This document shows positions 39,188 to 46,879 of a stretch of 64,000 nucleotides of DNA, piece by piece (the stretch's first letter is position 1; each line of letters starts with the position of its first letter). Source of the stretch: Agromyces sp. H17E-10. GTDB lineage: Bacteria > Actinomycetota > Actinomycetes > Actinomycetales > Microbacteriaceae. The position numbers were made by a program, and so were the translations under genes. The notes under the pieces are model-generated. The model did not search any database. It worked only from the letters and a program-made list of their open reading frames with translations, and was not told the DNA's origin. The DNA lies in contig NZ_CP095042.1 in NCBI RefSeq assembly GCF_022919715.1, positions 2,728,001-2,792,000 of the forward strand, read 5' to 3'.

Positions 39188-40333
39188 GTGGTCACCCGCG
39201 AATCCCGGCTGGGAAGTCAACGACACGCTGGGAACACCATCTCTCACACCGAATCACTCGGTGCGATCCGGGCGACGAAGCCCCGCACCGGTTCCGCGGA
39301 CATCACGCGGAGCTACACCGCCCTCTCCCGGGTCGTTCGCGAATCCGGCCTCCTGAACCGCACGCGGTGGTTCTACCTCGCCCTCGTCTCAGGCCTCGTG
39401 CTCGCTCTCGGCGGCGCGATCACCGGGTTCATCCTGCTGGGTGACTCGTGGTTCCAGCTGCTCATGGCCGGCGCGCTCGGGCTGATCTTCACGCAGTTCG
39501 CATTCCTCGCCCATGAGGCGTCGCACCGGCAGGTGCTCGAGTCGGGCCCCGCGAACGACCGCGTCGGGCGCATCCTCGCCGCGGGCGTGGTGGGCATCAG
39601 CTACTCGTGGTGGATGACGAAGCACACGCGCCACCACGCGAACCCGAACAAGCTCGGCCGCGACCCCGACATCGAGTTCGACACGATCTCGTTCACCGAG
39701 GCCGACGCCGGCCGGCAACGCGGCCTGATCGCGCTCATCACGCGCAAGCAGGGCTACCTGTTCTTCCCGCTGCTCACGCTCGAGGGCGTGAACCTGCACT
39801 TCCGGTCGATCCGCACGCTGTTCGACCGCGGGCCCGTCAAGGGTCGCTGGATCGAGCTCTCGCTCATCGCCGCCCGGTTCGCGGTCTACTTCGGCGCGAT
39901 CTTCTGGGTGCTGCCGCTCGGCATGGCGTTCGCGTTCATCGGCGTGCAGCTCGCGGTGTTCGGCGTCTACATGGGTGCCTCGTTCGCACCGAACCACAAG
40001 GGCATGCCGCTCATCCCGGCCGATGCGAAGCTCGACTTCTTCTCGAAGCAGGTGCTGACCTCGCGCAACGTGTCCGGCGGCTGGTGGGCGAGCGCCCTGC
40101 TCGGCGGGCTCAACTACCAGGTCGAGCACCACCTCTTCCCGAACATGCCGCGCCCGCACCTCGCGAAGGCGCGCGAGATCGTGCGCGAGCACTGCCAGAC
40201 GCTCGGCGTGCCGTACACGGAGACGACGCTGATGCGCTCGTACGGCATCGTCATCCAGTACCTCAACCGCGTCGGCCTCGCCGCACGCGACCCGTTCGAC
40301 TGCCCGATGGTGAACCGCTTCCGTCGGGTCTGA
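39188..40333 (+). CDS. membrane fatty acid desaturase (acyl-CoA/acyl-lipid)
   Basis: A 381-residue di-iron membrane enzyme that puts a double bond in fatty acyl chains. The three histidine boxes are HEASH (109-113), HTRHH (146-150, within [10 protein letters not shown]) and QVEHH (311-315, followed by [10 protein letters not shown]). Hydrophobic segments flank the boxes ([48 protein letters not shown]). The start is uncertain: GTG 39188 is used because TAGAGT lies just upstream; the frame is open to GTG 39143. Lying between two cold-shock genes, it probably adjusts membrane fluidity in the cold; this is inferred from context. Confidence 0.88.
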   Translation: MVTRESRLGSQRHAGNTISHTESLGAIRATKPRTGSADITRSYTALSRVVRESGLLNRTRWFYLALVSGLVLALGGAITGFILLGDSWFQLLMAGALGLIFTQFAFLAHEASHRQVLESGPANDRVGRILAAGVVGISYSWWMTKHTRHHANPNKLGRDPDIEFDTISFTEADAGRQRGLIALITRKQGYLFFPLLTLEGVNLHFRSIRTLFDRGPVKGRWIELSLIAARFAVYFGAIFWVLPLGMAFAFIGVQLAVFGVYMGASFAPNHKGMPLIPADAKLDFFSKQVLTSRNVSGGWWASALLGGLNYQVEHHLFPNMPRPHLAKAREIVREHCQTLGVPYTETTLMRSYGIVIQYLNRVGLAARDPFDCPMVNRFRRV

Positions 40334-40439
40334 ACTCCACACGCTTCCGTCGGCGGACGTCGCCGTCGGAACCCCGCACGATCTCGGTCGTGCACGTCGC
40401 AGCCGCTCCGGCGGCTCGGCTTTACAGAAGGAAATGAAT

Positions 40440-40646
40440 ATGGCAACCGGAACCGTCAAGTGGTTCAACGCCGACAAGGGCTTCGGCTTCATCGCTCCCG
40501 ACGACGGCTCGGCCGACGTCTTCGCGCACTTCAGCGCGATCGCGTCGGGCGGCTACCGCTCGCTCGAGGAGAACCAGAAGGTCGAGTTCGAGACCGCCCG
40601 CGGCCCCAAGGGTCTGCAGGCCGAGAACATCACCGTCATCGGCTGA
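40440..40646 (+). CDS. cold shock protein (second copy)
   Basis: A 68-residue CSD protein, near-identical to the first copy in its first 45 residues ([20 protein letters not shown]) and differing mainly at [23 protein letters not shown]1 and RNP2 are intact. I chose ATG 40440 over 40434, which is only one base from AGAAGGAA. A similar terminator follows. It is preceded by a 107-bp gap carrying the possible cold-responsive leader. Confidence 0.95.
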   Translation: MATGTVKWFNADKGFGFIAPDDGSADVFAHFSAIASGGYRSLEENQKVEFETARGPKGLQAENITVIG

Positions 40647-40666
40647 GTTCTCCCCACGTCGACCGC

Positions 40667-40693
40667 GCCGTCGCAGCCTCGCGCTGCGGCGGC
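40667..40693 (+). terminator. terminator of second csp gene
   Basis: GCCGTCGCAGC (40667-40677) pairs with GCTGCGGCGGC (40683-40693), one G-U pair. The same stem core is found after the first csp gene. Confidence 0.8.
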
Positions 40694-40811
40694 GTTCGTC
40701 GTCTCGGGGCCGCCCCGCCAACGTGCACGAGCCCCGAGAGCCGGGCGCGACCGGCGCGCCGTCTCCCGCAACCCCCTCGCCGCCGGCGCCTGCGACGCCT
40801 AGTCTGCGGAG

Positions 40812-41477
40812 ATGACCGAGCGGCCCGAGCGACAGCCCGAGCGACCGGGTGCCGAGCGCTGGGTGCCCGACGAGGCGGGGCTCGGCGAGCTGCGGGCGGC
40901 CGCGCCCGACTGTCGCGGCTGCGAACTCTGGCGGGATGCGACGCAGGTGGTCTTCTCGCGGGGGCGGCCCGGAGCGCGCCTCATGCTCGTCGGGGAGCAG
41001 CCGGGCGACCGCGAGGACGTCGAGGGCGAGCCCTTCGTCGGCCCTGCGGGGCGGGTGCTCGCGCAAGCGCTCGACGCGGCCGGCATCGCCGGCGAACGGG
41101 TCTACCTCACGAACGCCGTCAAGCACTTCCGGTTCGAGCGGCGTGGCAAGCGTCGCATCCACGAGAAGCCCGCGGTCGGGCACATCACCGCCTGCCGGCC
41201 CTGGCTCGTCGCCGAGTTCGAGGCGGTCGACCCGGCCGTCGTCGTGGCGCTCGGTGCGACCGCGGCGCGGGCGGTGCTCGGCCACCCGGCGAAGGTGGGG
41301 GAGACGCGTGGTCGAGTGCTCCCGCCCGAGTCCGGAACGGCGGGGCTCCCGGCGCCGACCGTGGTGACGGTGCATCCCTCGTCGCTCCTGCGGATCGAGG
41401 ATCGGGATGAGCGGGAGGCCGCCCTCGCGGCCTTCGTGGACGACCTTCGCCTCGCCGCCGACGCCGCCGGGCCCTGA
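40812..41477 (+). CDS. udgX: UdgX-type uracil-DNA binding glycosylase
   Basis: A 221-residue uracil-DNA glycosylase superfamily protein of the UdgX group. Motif 1 is GEQPGDREDVEGEPFVGPAG (residues 61-80) and the UdgX-specific loop KRRIH lies at 113-117, whose His (here His117) is known in the mycobacterial protein to form a covalent bond with the uracil site. CRGC (34-37) and a later Cys in TACRPW ligate iron-sulfur; NAVKHF has His where family 4 enzymes have Cys, as in UdgX relatives. TAGTCT lies 6 bp before ATG 40812, so the mRNA is probably leaderless. It stands alone. Confidence 0.92.
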   Translation: MTERPERQPERPGAERWVPDEAGLGELRAAAPDCRGCELWRDATQVVFSRGRPGARLMLVGEQPGDREDVEGEPFVGPAGRVLAQALDAAGIAGERVYLTNAVKHFRFERRGKRRIHEKPAVGHITACRPWLVAEFEAVDPAVVVALGATAARAVLGHPAKVGETRGRVLPPESGTAGLPAPTVVTVHPSSLLRIEDRDEREAALAAFVDDLRLAADAAGP

Positions 41478-41542
41478 GCGGTCTCGAAGCTTCGCTCCGT
41501 AGGCTCGAGTCACCGAACATCCCGCCAGGAGAAGGAGCCCCC

Positions 41543-41854
41543 ATGCAGTGCCCCACCGACGGAACCGTGCTCGTGATGAGCGAGCGCAGCGGCATCGAGA
41601 TCGACTACTGCCCGACGTGTCGCGGCGTCTGGCTCGACCGCGGCGAGCTCGACAAGATCATCGACCGCGCGGGCCGCGAGTTCGGCGGTCAGGCCGCCCC
41701 GCAGGCGCCCGCCGCCCCGGCGCAGCCGACCCAGCAGCAGCCCGCCTACGGCCAGCAGGCGTACCCCCAGCAGGGTTACCAGCAGCCCTACGGCGACCAG
41801 GGCTACTACCGCAAGAAGAAGAAGGAGAGCTGGCTCTCCGAACTCTTCGACTGA
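41543..41854 (+). CDS. TFIIB-type zinc ribbon protein
   Basis: A 103-residue protein. Its N-terminal zf-TFIIB domain (CPTDGTVLVMSERSGIEIDYCPTC split over residues 3-26, then RGVWLDRGELDKII) has four potential zinc ligands. The middle is Gln/Ala/Pro/Tyr-rich and probably disordered (QQPAYGQQAYPQQGYQQPYG region), and the end is basic then hydrophobic (KKKKESWLSELFD). Such proteins are common and of unknown function. AGGAGAAGGAG precedes the ATG. It converges with the aldo/keto reductase. Confidence 0.83.
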   Translation: MQCPTDGTVLVMSERSGIEIDYCPTCRGVWLDRGELDKIIDRAGREFGGQAAPQAPAAPAQPTQQQPAYGQQAYPQQGYQQPYGDQGYYRKKKKESWLSELFD

Positions 41855-41877
41855 GCCACTCGGGCGGCGACGCCCCT

Positions 41878-41937
41878 GACGACCGGATGCCGCGGCGCCG
41901 AGCCCTTCGCAGGGCGGGCGCCGCGGCATCCGTCGTC
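41878..41937. terminator. bidirectional hairpin between convergent genes
   Basis: GACGACCGGATGCCGCGGCGCC split over 41878-41899 pairs with GGCGCCGCGGCATCC and GTCGTC at 41917-41937 with one bulged base. It serves both the zinc ribbon gene and the reductase. Confidence 0.7.
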
Positions 41938-41947
41938 ATGAGCCCGG

Positions 41948-42781
41948 TCAGGCCGCGTGGAACTCCGCCGGGTGCGGGCCCGTACGGCCGTCGCGCTCGA
42001 GCGCGTCGATCGCGGCGAGCTCGTCGGCCGTGAGTTCAAAGCCGAAGACGTCGAGGTTCTCCGCGATGCGCGACGGCGTGACCGACTTGGGGATGACGAC
42101 GCGGCCCTGCTGCAGGTGCCAGCGCAGCACGACCTGCGCGGGACTCGCGCCGTGGCGGGCGGCGCTCGCCACGACCGCCTCGTCGCCGAGCACGGCGCCC
42201 TGTGCGAGCGGGCTCCACGCCTCGGTGACGATGCCGTGTCGGGTGTTCGCGGCGGCCGTCGCGCGGTTCTGCAGGGCGGGGTGCAGCTCGATCTGGTTCA
42301 CCGCGGGAACGATGTCGGTCTCGGCGAGGAGGCGCTCCAGGTGGTCGGGCTCGAAGTTCGAGACGCCGATCGCCCGCACGCGGCCATCGGCGACGAGGCG
42401 CTCGAGCGCGCGCCAGGTGTCGACGTAGCGGCCGTGCTCGGGCGTCGGCCAGTGGATGAGGTAGAGGTCGAGCTGCTCGAGCCCGAGCTTGCCGAGGCTC
42501 GTGTCGAACGCGCGGAGGGTCCGGTCGAAGCCCTGATCGGAGTTCCAGACCTTCGACGTGACGAACAGGTCGCCTCGCGCGAGGCCCGACTCGGCGATGG
42601 CGCGGCCGACGCCCGCCTCGTTGCCGTAGATCGCCGCGGTGTCGATGCTGCGGTAACCGGCCTCGAGGGCGGCGGCGACGGCGGCCGTGGTGTCGGCATC
42701 GGGCACCTGGTACACGCCGAAGCCGAGCTGCGGCATCTGGACGCCGTTGTTGAGGGTGATGTTCGGGACGGTGGGAGTCAT
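41948..42781 (-). CDS. aldo/keto reductase
   Basis: A 277-residue NADPH-dependent reductase of the AKR family. Landmarks: QMPQLGFGVYQVPD, GYRSIDTAAIYGNEAGVGRAI with the Asp-Tyr pair of the active site, LFVTSKVWNSDQG with Lys, and DLYLIHWPTP with His. The C-terminal cofactor region includes VVIPKSVTPSRIAENLDVFGFELT. The likely role is reduction of aldehydes, ketones or 2,5-diketogluconate-like sugars; the substrate is open. ATG 42781 begins at the conserved N-terminus. It is 34 bp downstream of the MFS transporter on the same strand and may be co-transcribed with it. Confidence 0.88.
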   Translation of the reverse strand: MTPTVPNITLNNGVQMPQLGFGVYQVPDADTTAAVAAALEAGYRSIDTAAIYGNEAGVGRAIAESGLARGDLFVTSKVWNSDQGFDRTLRAFDTSLGKLGLEQLDLYLIHWPTPEHGRYVDTWRALERLVADGRVRAIGVSNFEPDHLERLLAETDIVPAVNQIELHPALQNRATAAANTRHGIVTEAWSPLAQGAVLGDEAVVASAARHGASPAQVVLRWHLQQGRVVIPKSVTPSRIAENLDVFGFELTADELAAIDALERDGRTGPHPAEFHAA

Positions 42782-42815
42782 TTGTTCGCTTTCCGTGCTG
42801 GGTGGTGGAAGGGGA

Positions 42816-44066
42816 TCAGTGTGCGGCGACCGGGGTCGGCGCCGTGGTGGGGCGCGTCGGCGCCGAGGCATCCGCCTTCGTCGACTCGGCGACAGCCGTG
42901 CGGCGCGCGGTCGCGGTGGCGACCGCCATGACCACGAGCGCCGCGAGCGTGATGCCGGCACCCACCCAGATGGGCGAGGTGAAGCCGAGCCCGGCCGCGA
43001 TCGTGAGGCCGCCCGCCCAGGCGCCGAGGGCGTTGCCGAGGTTGAAGGCGGCGATGTTCGCGCCCGAGGCGAGCGTCGGAGCGTCCGAGGCATAGCGCAT
43101 GATGCGGCTCTGGAGCCCGGGCACGGTGCCGAAGCCGAAGGCGCCCATGAGCACGAGCAGCACGATCGTGGCGACCGGGCTGAACGCGAGCCAGGCGAAG
43201 AGGGCGAGCACGACGACGAGCGCACCGATGAACGCGAGCAGGGTGCCGTCGATCGATCGGTCGGCGAGGCGTCCGCCCGCCCAGTTGCCGACGACCAGGC
43301 CGGCGCCGAAGAGGACGAGCAGCCACGGCACTGTGCCCGCGGCGAAGCCCGAAACCTCGGTGAGCGTGTAGGCGATGTAGGTGAAGGCGCCGAACATGCC
43401 GCCGAAGCCGAGCACGGTGACGACGAGCGAGAGCCAGACCTGGCCCGACCGGAAGGCGCCGAGCTCGCGGCGGAGGCTCGGGGCGGCCGGGGACCCGGCG
43501 CCGCCCGTCGCGCCGACGGTACGGAGGCTCGGCACGAGCACCGCGATGCCGATGAGGGCGATGACGCCGATGACCGAGATCGCCCAGAAGGTCGCGCGCC
43601 AGCCGTACTGCTGGCCGATGAACGTGCCGAACGGCACGCCGAGCACGTTCGCGGCGGTGAGGCCGGTGAACATGATCGCGATCGCGCCCGCCGCTCGCTC
43701 GGGGGCGACGAGGCTCGCCGCGACGACCGAGCCGATGCCGAAGAAGGCGCCGTGGCAGAGGGCGGCGATGATGCGGCCGGTCATCATGAGCTCGTAGCTC
43801 GGCGCCATCGCCGAGATCGCGTTGCCGGCGATGAAGAGCACGAGCAGGCCCATGAGGACGGGCTTGCGGGGGAGACGCGTGGTGGCCGCGGTGAGGCCGA
43901 GGGCGCCGACGACCACGGCGAGTGCGTAGCCGGAGATGAACCAGCCGGCCGCCGACTCGCTCACGCCGAAGTCGGCGGCCACCTCGGGGAGGAGGCCCAT
44001 GATGACGAACTCGGTGAGTCCGATGCCGAAGCCGCCGATGGCGAGTGCGATGAGGCCGAGGGGCAT
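42816..44066 (-). CDS. MFS transporter, probably drug efflux
   Basis: A 416-residue carrier with 12 hydrophobic segments and the AraJ/drug-efflux-like start LIALAIGGFGIGLTEFVIMGLLPEVA. GGAGT precedes ATG 44066; a longer frame reaches 44105 but lies in the operator region. It is divergent from a MarR regulator, the usual layout of MarR-controlled efflux. The C-terminal tail is Ala/Thr/Pro-rich. The substrate is unknown. Confidence 0.87.
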   Translation of the reverse strand: MPLGLIALAIGGFGIGLTEFVIMGLLPEVAADFGVSESAAGWFISGYALAVVVGALGLTAATTRLPRKPVLMGLLVLFIAGNAISAMAPSYELMMTGRIIAALCHGAFFGIGSVVAASLVAPERAAGAIAIMFTGLTAANVLGVPFGTFIGQQYGWRATFWAISVIGVIALIGIAVLVPSLRTVGATGGAGSPAAPSLRRELGAFRSGQVWLSLVVTVLGFGGMFGAFTYIAYTLTEVSGFAAGTVPWLLVLFGAGLVVGNWAGGRLADRSIDGTLLAFIGALVVVLALFAWLAFSPVATIVLLVLMGAFGFGTVPGLQSRIMRYASDAPTLASGANIAAFNLGNALGAWAGGLTIAAGLGFTSPIWVGAGITLAALVVMAVATATARRTAVAESTKADASAPTRPTTAPTPVAAH

Positions 44067-44186
44067 GCGCGTACTCCTGATATTGTGGAAGACAATTAGT
44101 TGCAAACGCGTTCTATTGCGTGAGCGACGTTAATACTTGCACACGCAAATACATAGCGCAAGCAACTACTTTCCCGAGGAGGCAGC
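44067..44186. promoter_or_regulatory. divergent promoter/operator region of the MFS and MarR genes
   Basis: A clearly AT-richer stretch with two nested inverted repeats: TAGTTGC (44097-44103) with GCAACTA (44162-44168), and TTGCGTG (44116-44122) with CACGCAA (44142-44148). These are good candidates for MarR binding sites that would repress both genes. CGAGGAGGCAGC is the ribosome binding site of the regulator. Confidence 0.6.
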
Positions 44187-44639
44187 ATGGGTATCGCCGA
44201 CGACGCCGTCGAAGTGCGCGCACAGGGGTGGCGAACGCTGGCCGCGCTGCACGGGCTGATCGAGTCCGAACTCGAGCGCGCGCTCGGTGCATCCGTCGAC
44301 CTGTCGGTCGTCGAGTACACCGTGCTCGACGCCCTCGATCGGCAGGACGGCTGGCACATGCGCATGCAGCAGCTCGCCCGCGCGACCGCGCTGAGCCCGA
44401 GCGCGACCACGCGACTCGTGAACCGTCTGGAGGACCGGGCGCTGCTCACCCGCGTCCTGTGCGCCGACGACCGGCGTGGCATCTACACCGAGCTGACGGC
44501 GGCCGGCCGGGAGCTCTACGAAGCGGCGCGCCCGATCCACGACGAGACGCTCGAGCGCGTGCTCGCCGAGGCGGCCGAGCAGCCCGAGCTCGCGCCCGTC
44601 GTCGACGCGCTGCACATCGCGGTGCCCGCGGCCGGCTGA
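44187..44639 (+). CDS. MarR family transcriptional regulator
   Basis: A 150-residue winged-helix repressor (DLSVVEYTVLDALDRQDGWHMRMQ, then ARATALSPSATTRLVNRLEDRALLTRVLCADDRRGIYTELTAAG). It lies head-to-head with an MFS carrier and probably represses both genes until a toxic ligand binds. A terminator follows. Direct 15-bp repeats lie in the gap after it. Confidence 0.9.
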   Translation: MGIADDAVEVRAQGWRTLAALHGLIESELERALGASVDLSVVEYTVLDALDRQDGWHMRMQQLARATALSPSATTRLVNRLEDRALLTRVLCADDRRGIYTELTAAGRELYEAARPIHDETLERVLAEAAEQPELAPVVDALHIAVPAAG

Positions 44640-44664
44640 GCGGTCGGACGCCTCGCGGGGCGAT

Positions 44665-44695
44665 GCATCGCCGAGTCGGCGCATCGCCGAGTCGG
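44665..44695 (+). repeat. 15-bp direct repeat
   Basis: GCATCGCCGAGTCGG at 44665-44679 and 44681-44695, a 16-bp period, flanked by GCGGGGCG on both sides. The meaning is unknown. Confidence 0.7.
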
Positions 44696-44728
44696 TGCAT
44701 CGCGGGGCGGGCGCCTTCGGCGGGCGGC

Positions 44729-44766
44729 GAAGCAGCGCGCCCGGGGCGGATGCCCGGGCGCGCTTC
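44729..44766. terminator. hairpin between convergent genes
   Basis: GAAGC and GCGCGCCCGGG (from 44729) pair with CCCGGGCGCGCTTC ending at 44766. It serves the MarR gene and perhaps the VOC gene on the other strand. Confidence 0.65.
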
Positions 44767-44789
44767 GTGTCTCGTGATGGGCGCTGCGC

Positions 44790-45215
44790 TCAGCCCTGCC
44801 CGGGCCCGCCGATGTTCACGAGCCAGGTCACGCCGTAGCCGTCGACGCACATGCCGAACGCGTCGCCCCAGGGTGCCACTTCGAGCGGCACGATCTCGGA
44901 GCCCGATCCGAGGAGCTTCTCCCAGTAGCCGCGGAGGGTGGCGTCGTCTTCGGGGCCTCCCGAGAGCGACACCGAGATGTTGCTCGTCGTCGCGGCCGGC
45001 GGCATGTGGCTCGGGGTGTCGGCGGCCATGAGCACGAGGCCTCCGTCGCCTTCGAGCTGGCCGTGCATGATCTTGTCGGCGTCGGCCGAGTCGTCGGCCT
45101 GGCCGAAGTCGGCGAACGTGCTCATGGTGAGCTCGCCGCCGAACACCGAGTGGTAGAACTCGAGCGCGGCGCGGGCGTCGTCCTGGAAGTTGAGGTACGG
45201 GTTGAGCCGAGCCAT
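44790..45215 (-). CDS. VOC superfamily protein (PhnB-like)
   Basis: A 141-residue protein of the vicinal oxygen chelate fold, PhnB/YjdN type. The pattern is LNPYLNFQDDARAALEFYHSVFGGEL at the N-terminus, then HGQLEGDGGLVLMAADTP and WGDAFGMCVDGYGVTWLVN. It probably has no known substrate; these proteins bind or convert small molecules, sometimes giving resistance. GAAGGGACG precedes the ATG. It stands alone, divergent from the ArsR operon. Confidence 0.85.
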   Translation of the reverse strand: MARLNPYLNFQDDARAALEFYHSVFGGELTMSTFADFGQADDSADADKIMHGQLEGDGGLVLMAADTPSHMPPAATTSNISVSLSGGPEDDATLRGYWEKLLGSGSEIVPLEVAPWGDAFGMCVDGYGVTWLVNIGGPGQG

Positions 45216-45319
45216 GGTGCGTCCCTTCGTCGAGGTGTGCGGTCATGGCCGATGATTCTCGCTCGCGGGGCGTGCCGCAAGACCCGATCCGCGGGGATGG
45301 CCCGAGTTCGAGAAAGGTC

Positions 45320-45368
45320 TTGACCGCGGCATCCGACCGTCGTATTCTTTAGTCAACCAAGTGGTTGA
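45320..45368 (+). promoter_or_regulatory. promoter and ArsR-type operator
   Basis: TTGACC (45320-45325), 17 bp and TATTCT (45343-45348) form a strong promoter. A perfect dyad TCAACCA-AG-TGGTTGA (45353-45368) covers the start of transcription and is a likely autorepression site for the ArsR protein. Confidence 0.7.
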
Positions 45369-45390
45369 TCAACGAACAGGTTGAGGAGGC

Positions 45391-45804
45391 ATGATGATCG
45401 TGGACCCGAGCTCGGACGACCGCCTCGACCGCGCGTTCATGGCCCTCGCCGATCCCGTGCGCCGGCGCATCATCGCCCGGCTCAGCCGCGGCCCGGCGAC
45501 CGTGAACGAGCTCGCCGACCCGTTCGAGATCAGCAAGCAGGCCGTCTCGAAGCACATCCAGGTGCTCGAGCACGCGGGACTCGTCACGCGCACCCGCGAC
45601 GCCCAGCGTCGCCCGGTGCACCTCGACCCGGCGGCCCTCGAAGCCCTCACCGCGTGGATCGACCGCTACCGGTTGATCCACGAGCAGCAGTTCCGCTCGC
45701 TGGACGCGCTGCTCGCCGAAAGCACCACCGCGGAGGCCTCGGCCGAGGCATCCGACCCCGCGACCGGCGCAACCGGCCGCCGAACGGAAGAAGAACGATC
45801 ATGA
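45391..45804 (+). CDS. ArsR family transcriptional regulator
   Basis: A 137-residue winged-helix regulator. The DNA-binding region is MALADPVRRRIIARLSRGPATVNELADPF and ISKQAVSKHIQVLEHAGLVTRTRDAQRRPVHL. It has no metal-binding CxC, as in the ArsR group that precedes AHSA1 genes. GAGGAGGC precedes ATG 45391; ATG 45394 is an equal alternative. The stop overlaps the next start (ATGA). Confidence 0.9.
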   Translation: MMIVDPSSDDRLDRAFMALADPVRRRIIARLSRGPATVNELADPFEISKQAVSKHIQVLEHAGLVTRTRDAQRRPVHLDPAALEALTAWIDRYRLIHEQQFRSLDALLAESTTAEASAEASDPATGATGRRTEEERS

Positions 45805-46274
45805 CCAACCCCGTCACCATCACCGCCCCCGAAGGCCTTCCCTTCATCGAGATCGAGCGCGAGTTCGACGCGCCCGTCGCCGCGGTGTTCAACGCGCACC
45901 GCGACCCCGCGCTCGTCACGCAGTGGCTCGGGCCGAACGGCTACGAGATGAACATCGAGCGGTGGGACTTCGTCTCGCACGGCGCCTACCGCTACATCCA
46001 CACCGACACCGACGGCGCCGACTGGGCGTTCAACGGCACGTTCCACTCGGTGCGCGAGAACGAGCTCGCGATCCAGACCTTCGAGTTCGAGGGCTACCCC
46101 GACGTCGTCGCGATCGAGTCGATGACGTTCGAAGACCTGGGCGGAGGCCGTACGAAGCTGCGCATCCACTCGGTGTACCCGACCGTCGAGGCTCGCGACG
46201 GCATGGTCGCGAGCGGCATGGAGCGCGGCGTCACCGAGGGCTACGCCCGGCTCGACGGTCTCGTCGCGGCCTGA
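45801..46274 (+). CDS. SRPBCC/AHSA1-like protein
   Basis: A 157-residue protein of the START-like SRPBCC fold, AHSA1 type (IEIEREFDAPVAAVFNAHRDPALVTQWLGPNG, YRYIHTDTDGADWAFNGTFHSV, then the last helix GMVASGMERGVTEGYARLDGLV). This fold binds hydrophobic small ligands. ArsR-AHSA1 pairs are widespread and of unknown purpose. The start is fixed by the 4-bp overlap with the regulator. A VOC protein follows after 49 bp. Confidence 0.88.
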   Translation: MTNPVTITAPEGLPFIEIEREFDAPVAAVFNAHRDPALVTQWLGPNGYEMNIERWDFVSHGAYRYIHTDTDGADWAFNGTFHSVRENELAIQTFEFEGYPDVVAIESMTFEDLGGGRTKLRIHSVYPTVEARDGMVASGMERGVTEGYARLDGLVAA

Positions 46275-46323
46275 CGAGCGCTCGCGCACCCTCACCGACA
46301 GCACGCAGGAAACGGAGCACATC

Positions 46324-46764
46324 ATGGACTGGACCCTCGAAGTGGTCATCGTGCCGGTCGCCGACATCGACCGTGCGATCGAGTTCTACCGCGACCGGGT
46401 CGGCTTCGAGCTCGACCACCACACCGTCACCGAGCACATGGACGTCGCGCAGCTGACCCCGCGGGGATCGGGCTGCTCGATCGTGGTGGGCAACCTGCCG
46501 AGCCAGCGCGAGATGGCGCCGGGCTCGCTCAAGGGACTGCAGCTCGTCGTCGCCGACGCCGAAGCCGCGCGGGCCGAGCTCGTCGGTCGCGGCGTCGAGT
46601 GCAGTGAGATCGTCGTGTTCGACGAGCGCGACGGCGGCACCTTCTTCGGATTCGCCGACCCCGACGGCAACTCGTGGGCCGTGCAGCAGATCAAGGCCCG
46701 CGCCGAGCGCCCGCTCATCCCGGTCGAGGCGCGCCAGCGCTTCGGCGCCGAGCAGGAGGGCTGA
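46324..46764 (+). CDS. VOC superfamily protein (glyoxalase/bleomycin-resistance type)
   Basis: A 146-residue protein with two beta-alpha-beta-beta-beta repeats (VIVPVADIDRAIEFYRDRVGFELDHH; LQLVVADAEAARAELVGRGVECSE). The end DGGTFFGFADPDGNSWAVQQI is typical of the family. It is probably the third gene of the ArsR-AHSA1 operon. GGAAACGGAG precedes the ATG. A long palindrome follows. Confidence 0.88.
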   Translation: MDWTLEVVIVPVADIDRAIEFYRDRVGFELDHHTVTEHMDVAQLTPRGSGCSIVVGNLPSQREMAPGSLKGLQLVVADAEAARAELVGRGVECSEIVVFDERDGGTFFGFADPDGNSWAVQQIKARAERPLIPVEARQRFGAEQEG

Positions 46765-46773
46765 GCCGGCCCG

Positions 46774-46853
46774 CCACGATCTCGGCGATCACCACGATTT
46801 CGGTCGGATGCCGCGCAGCGAGTCCGATCGGGTGGTGATCGCCGAGATCGTGG
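46774..46853. repeat. long palindrome, second family, copy 1
   Basis: Arms of 22 bp pair perfectly (46774-46795 with 46832-46853; outer part CCACGATCTCGGCGATC), continued by a partial inner stem. It lies after the VOC gene and ends 26 bp past the stop of the converging GyrI-like gene, so it could end both transcripts. A related copy lies at 47555. Confidence 0.9.
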
Positions 46854-46879
46854 TGTGCGATCAGGCCGCGCGCGAGGTC

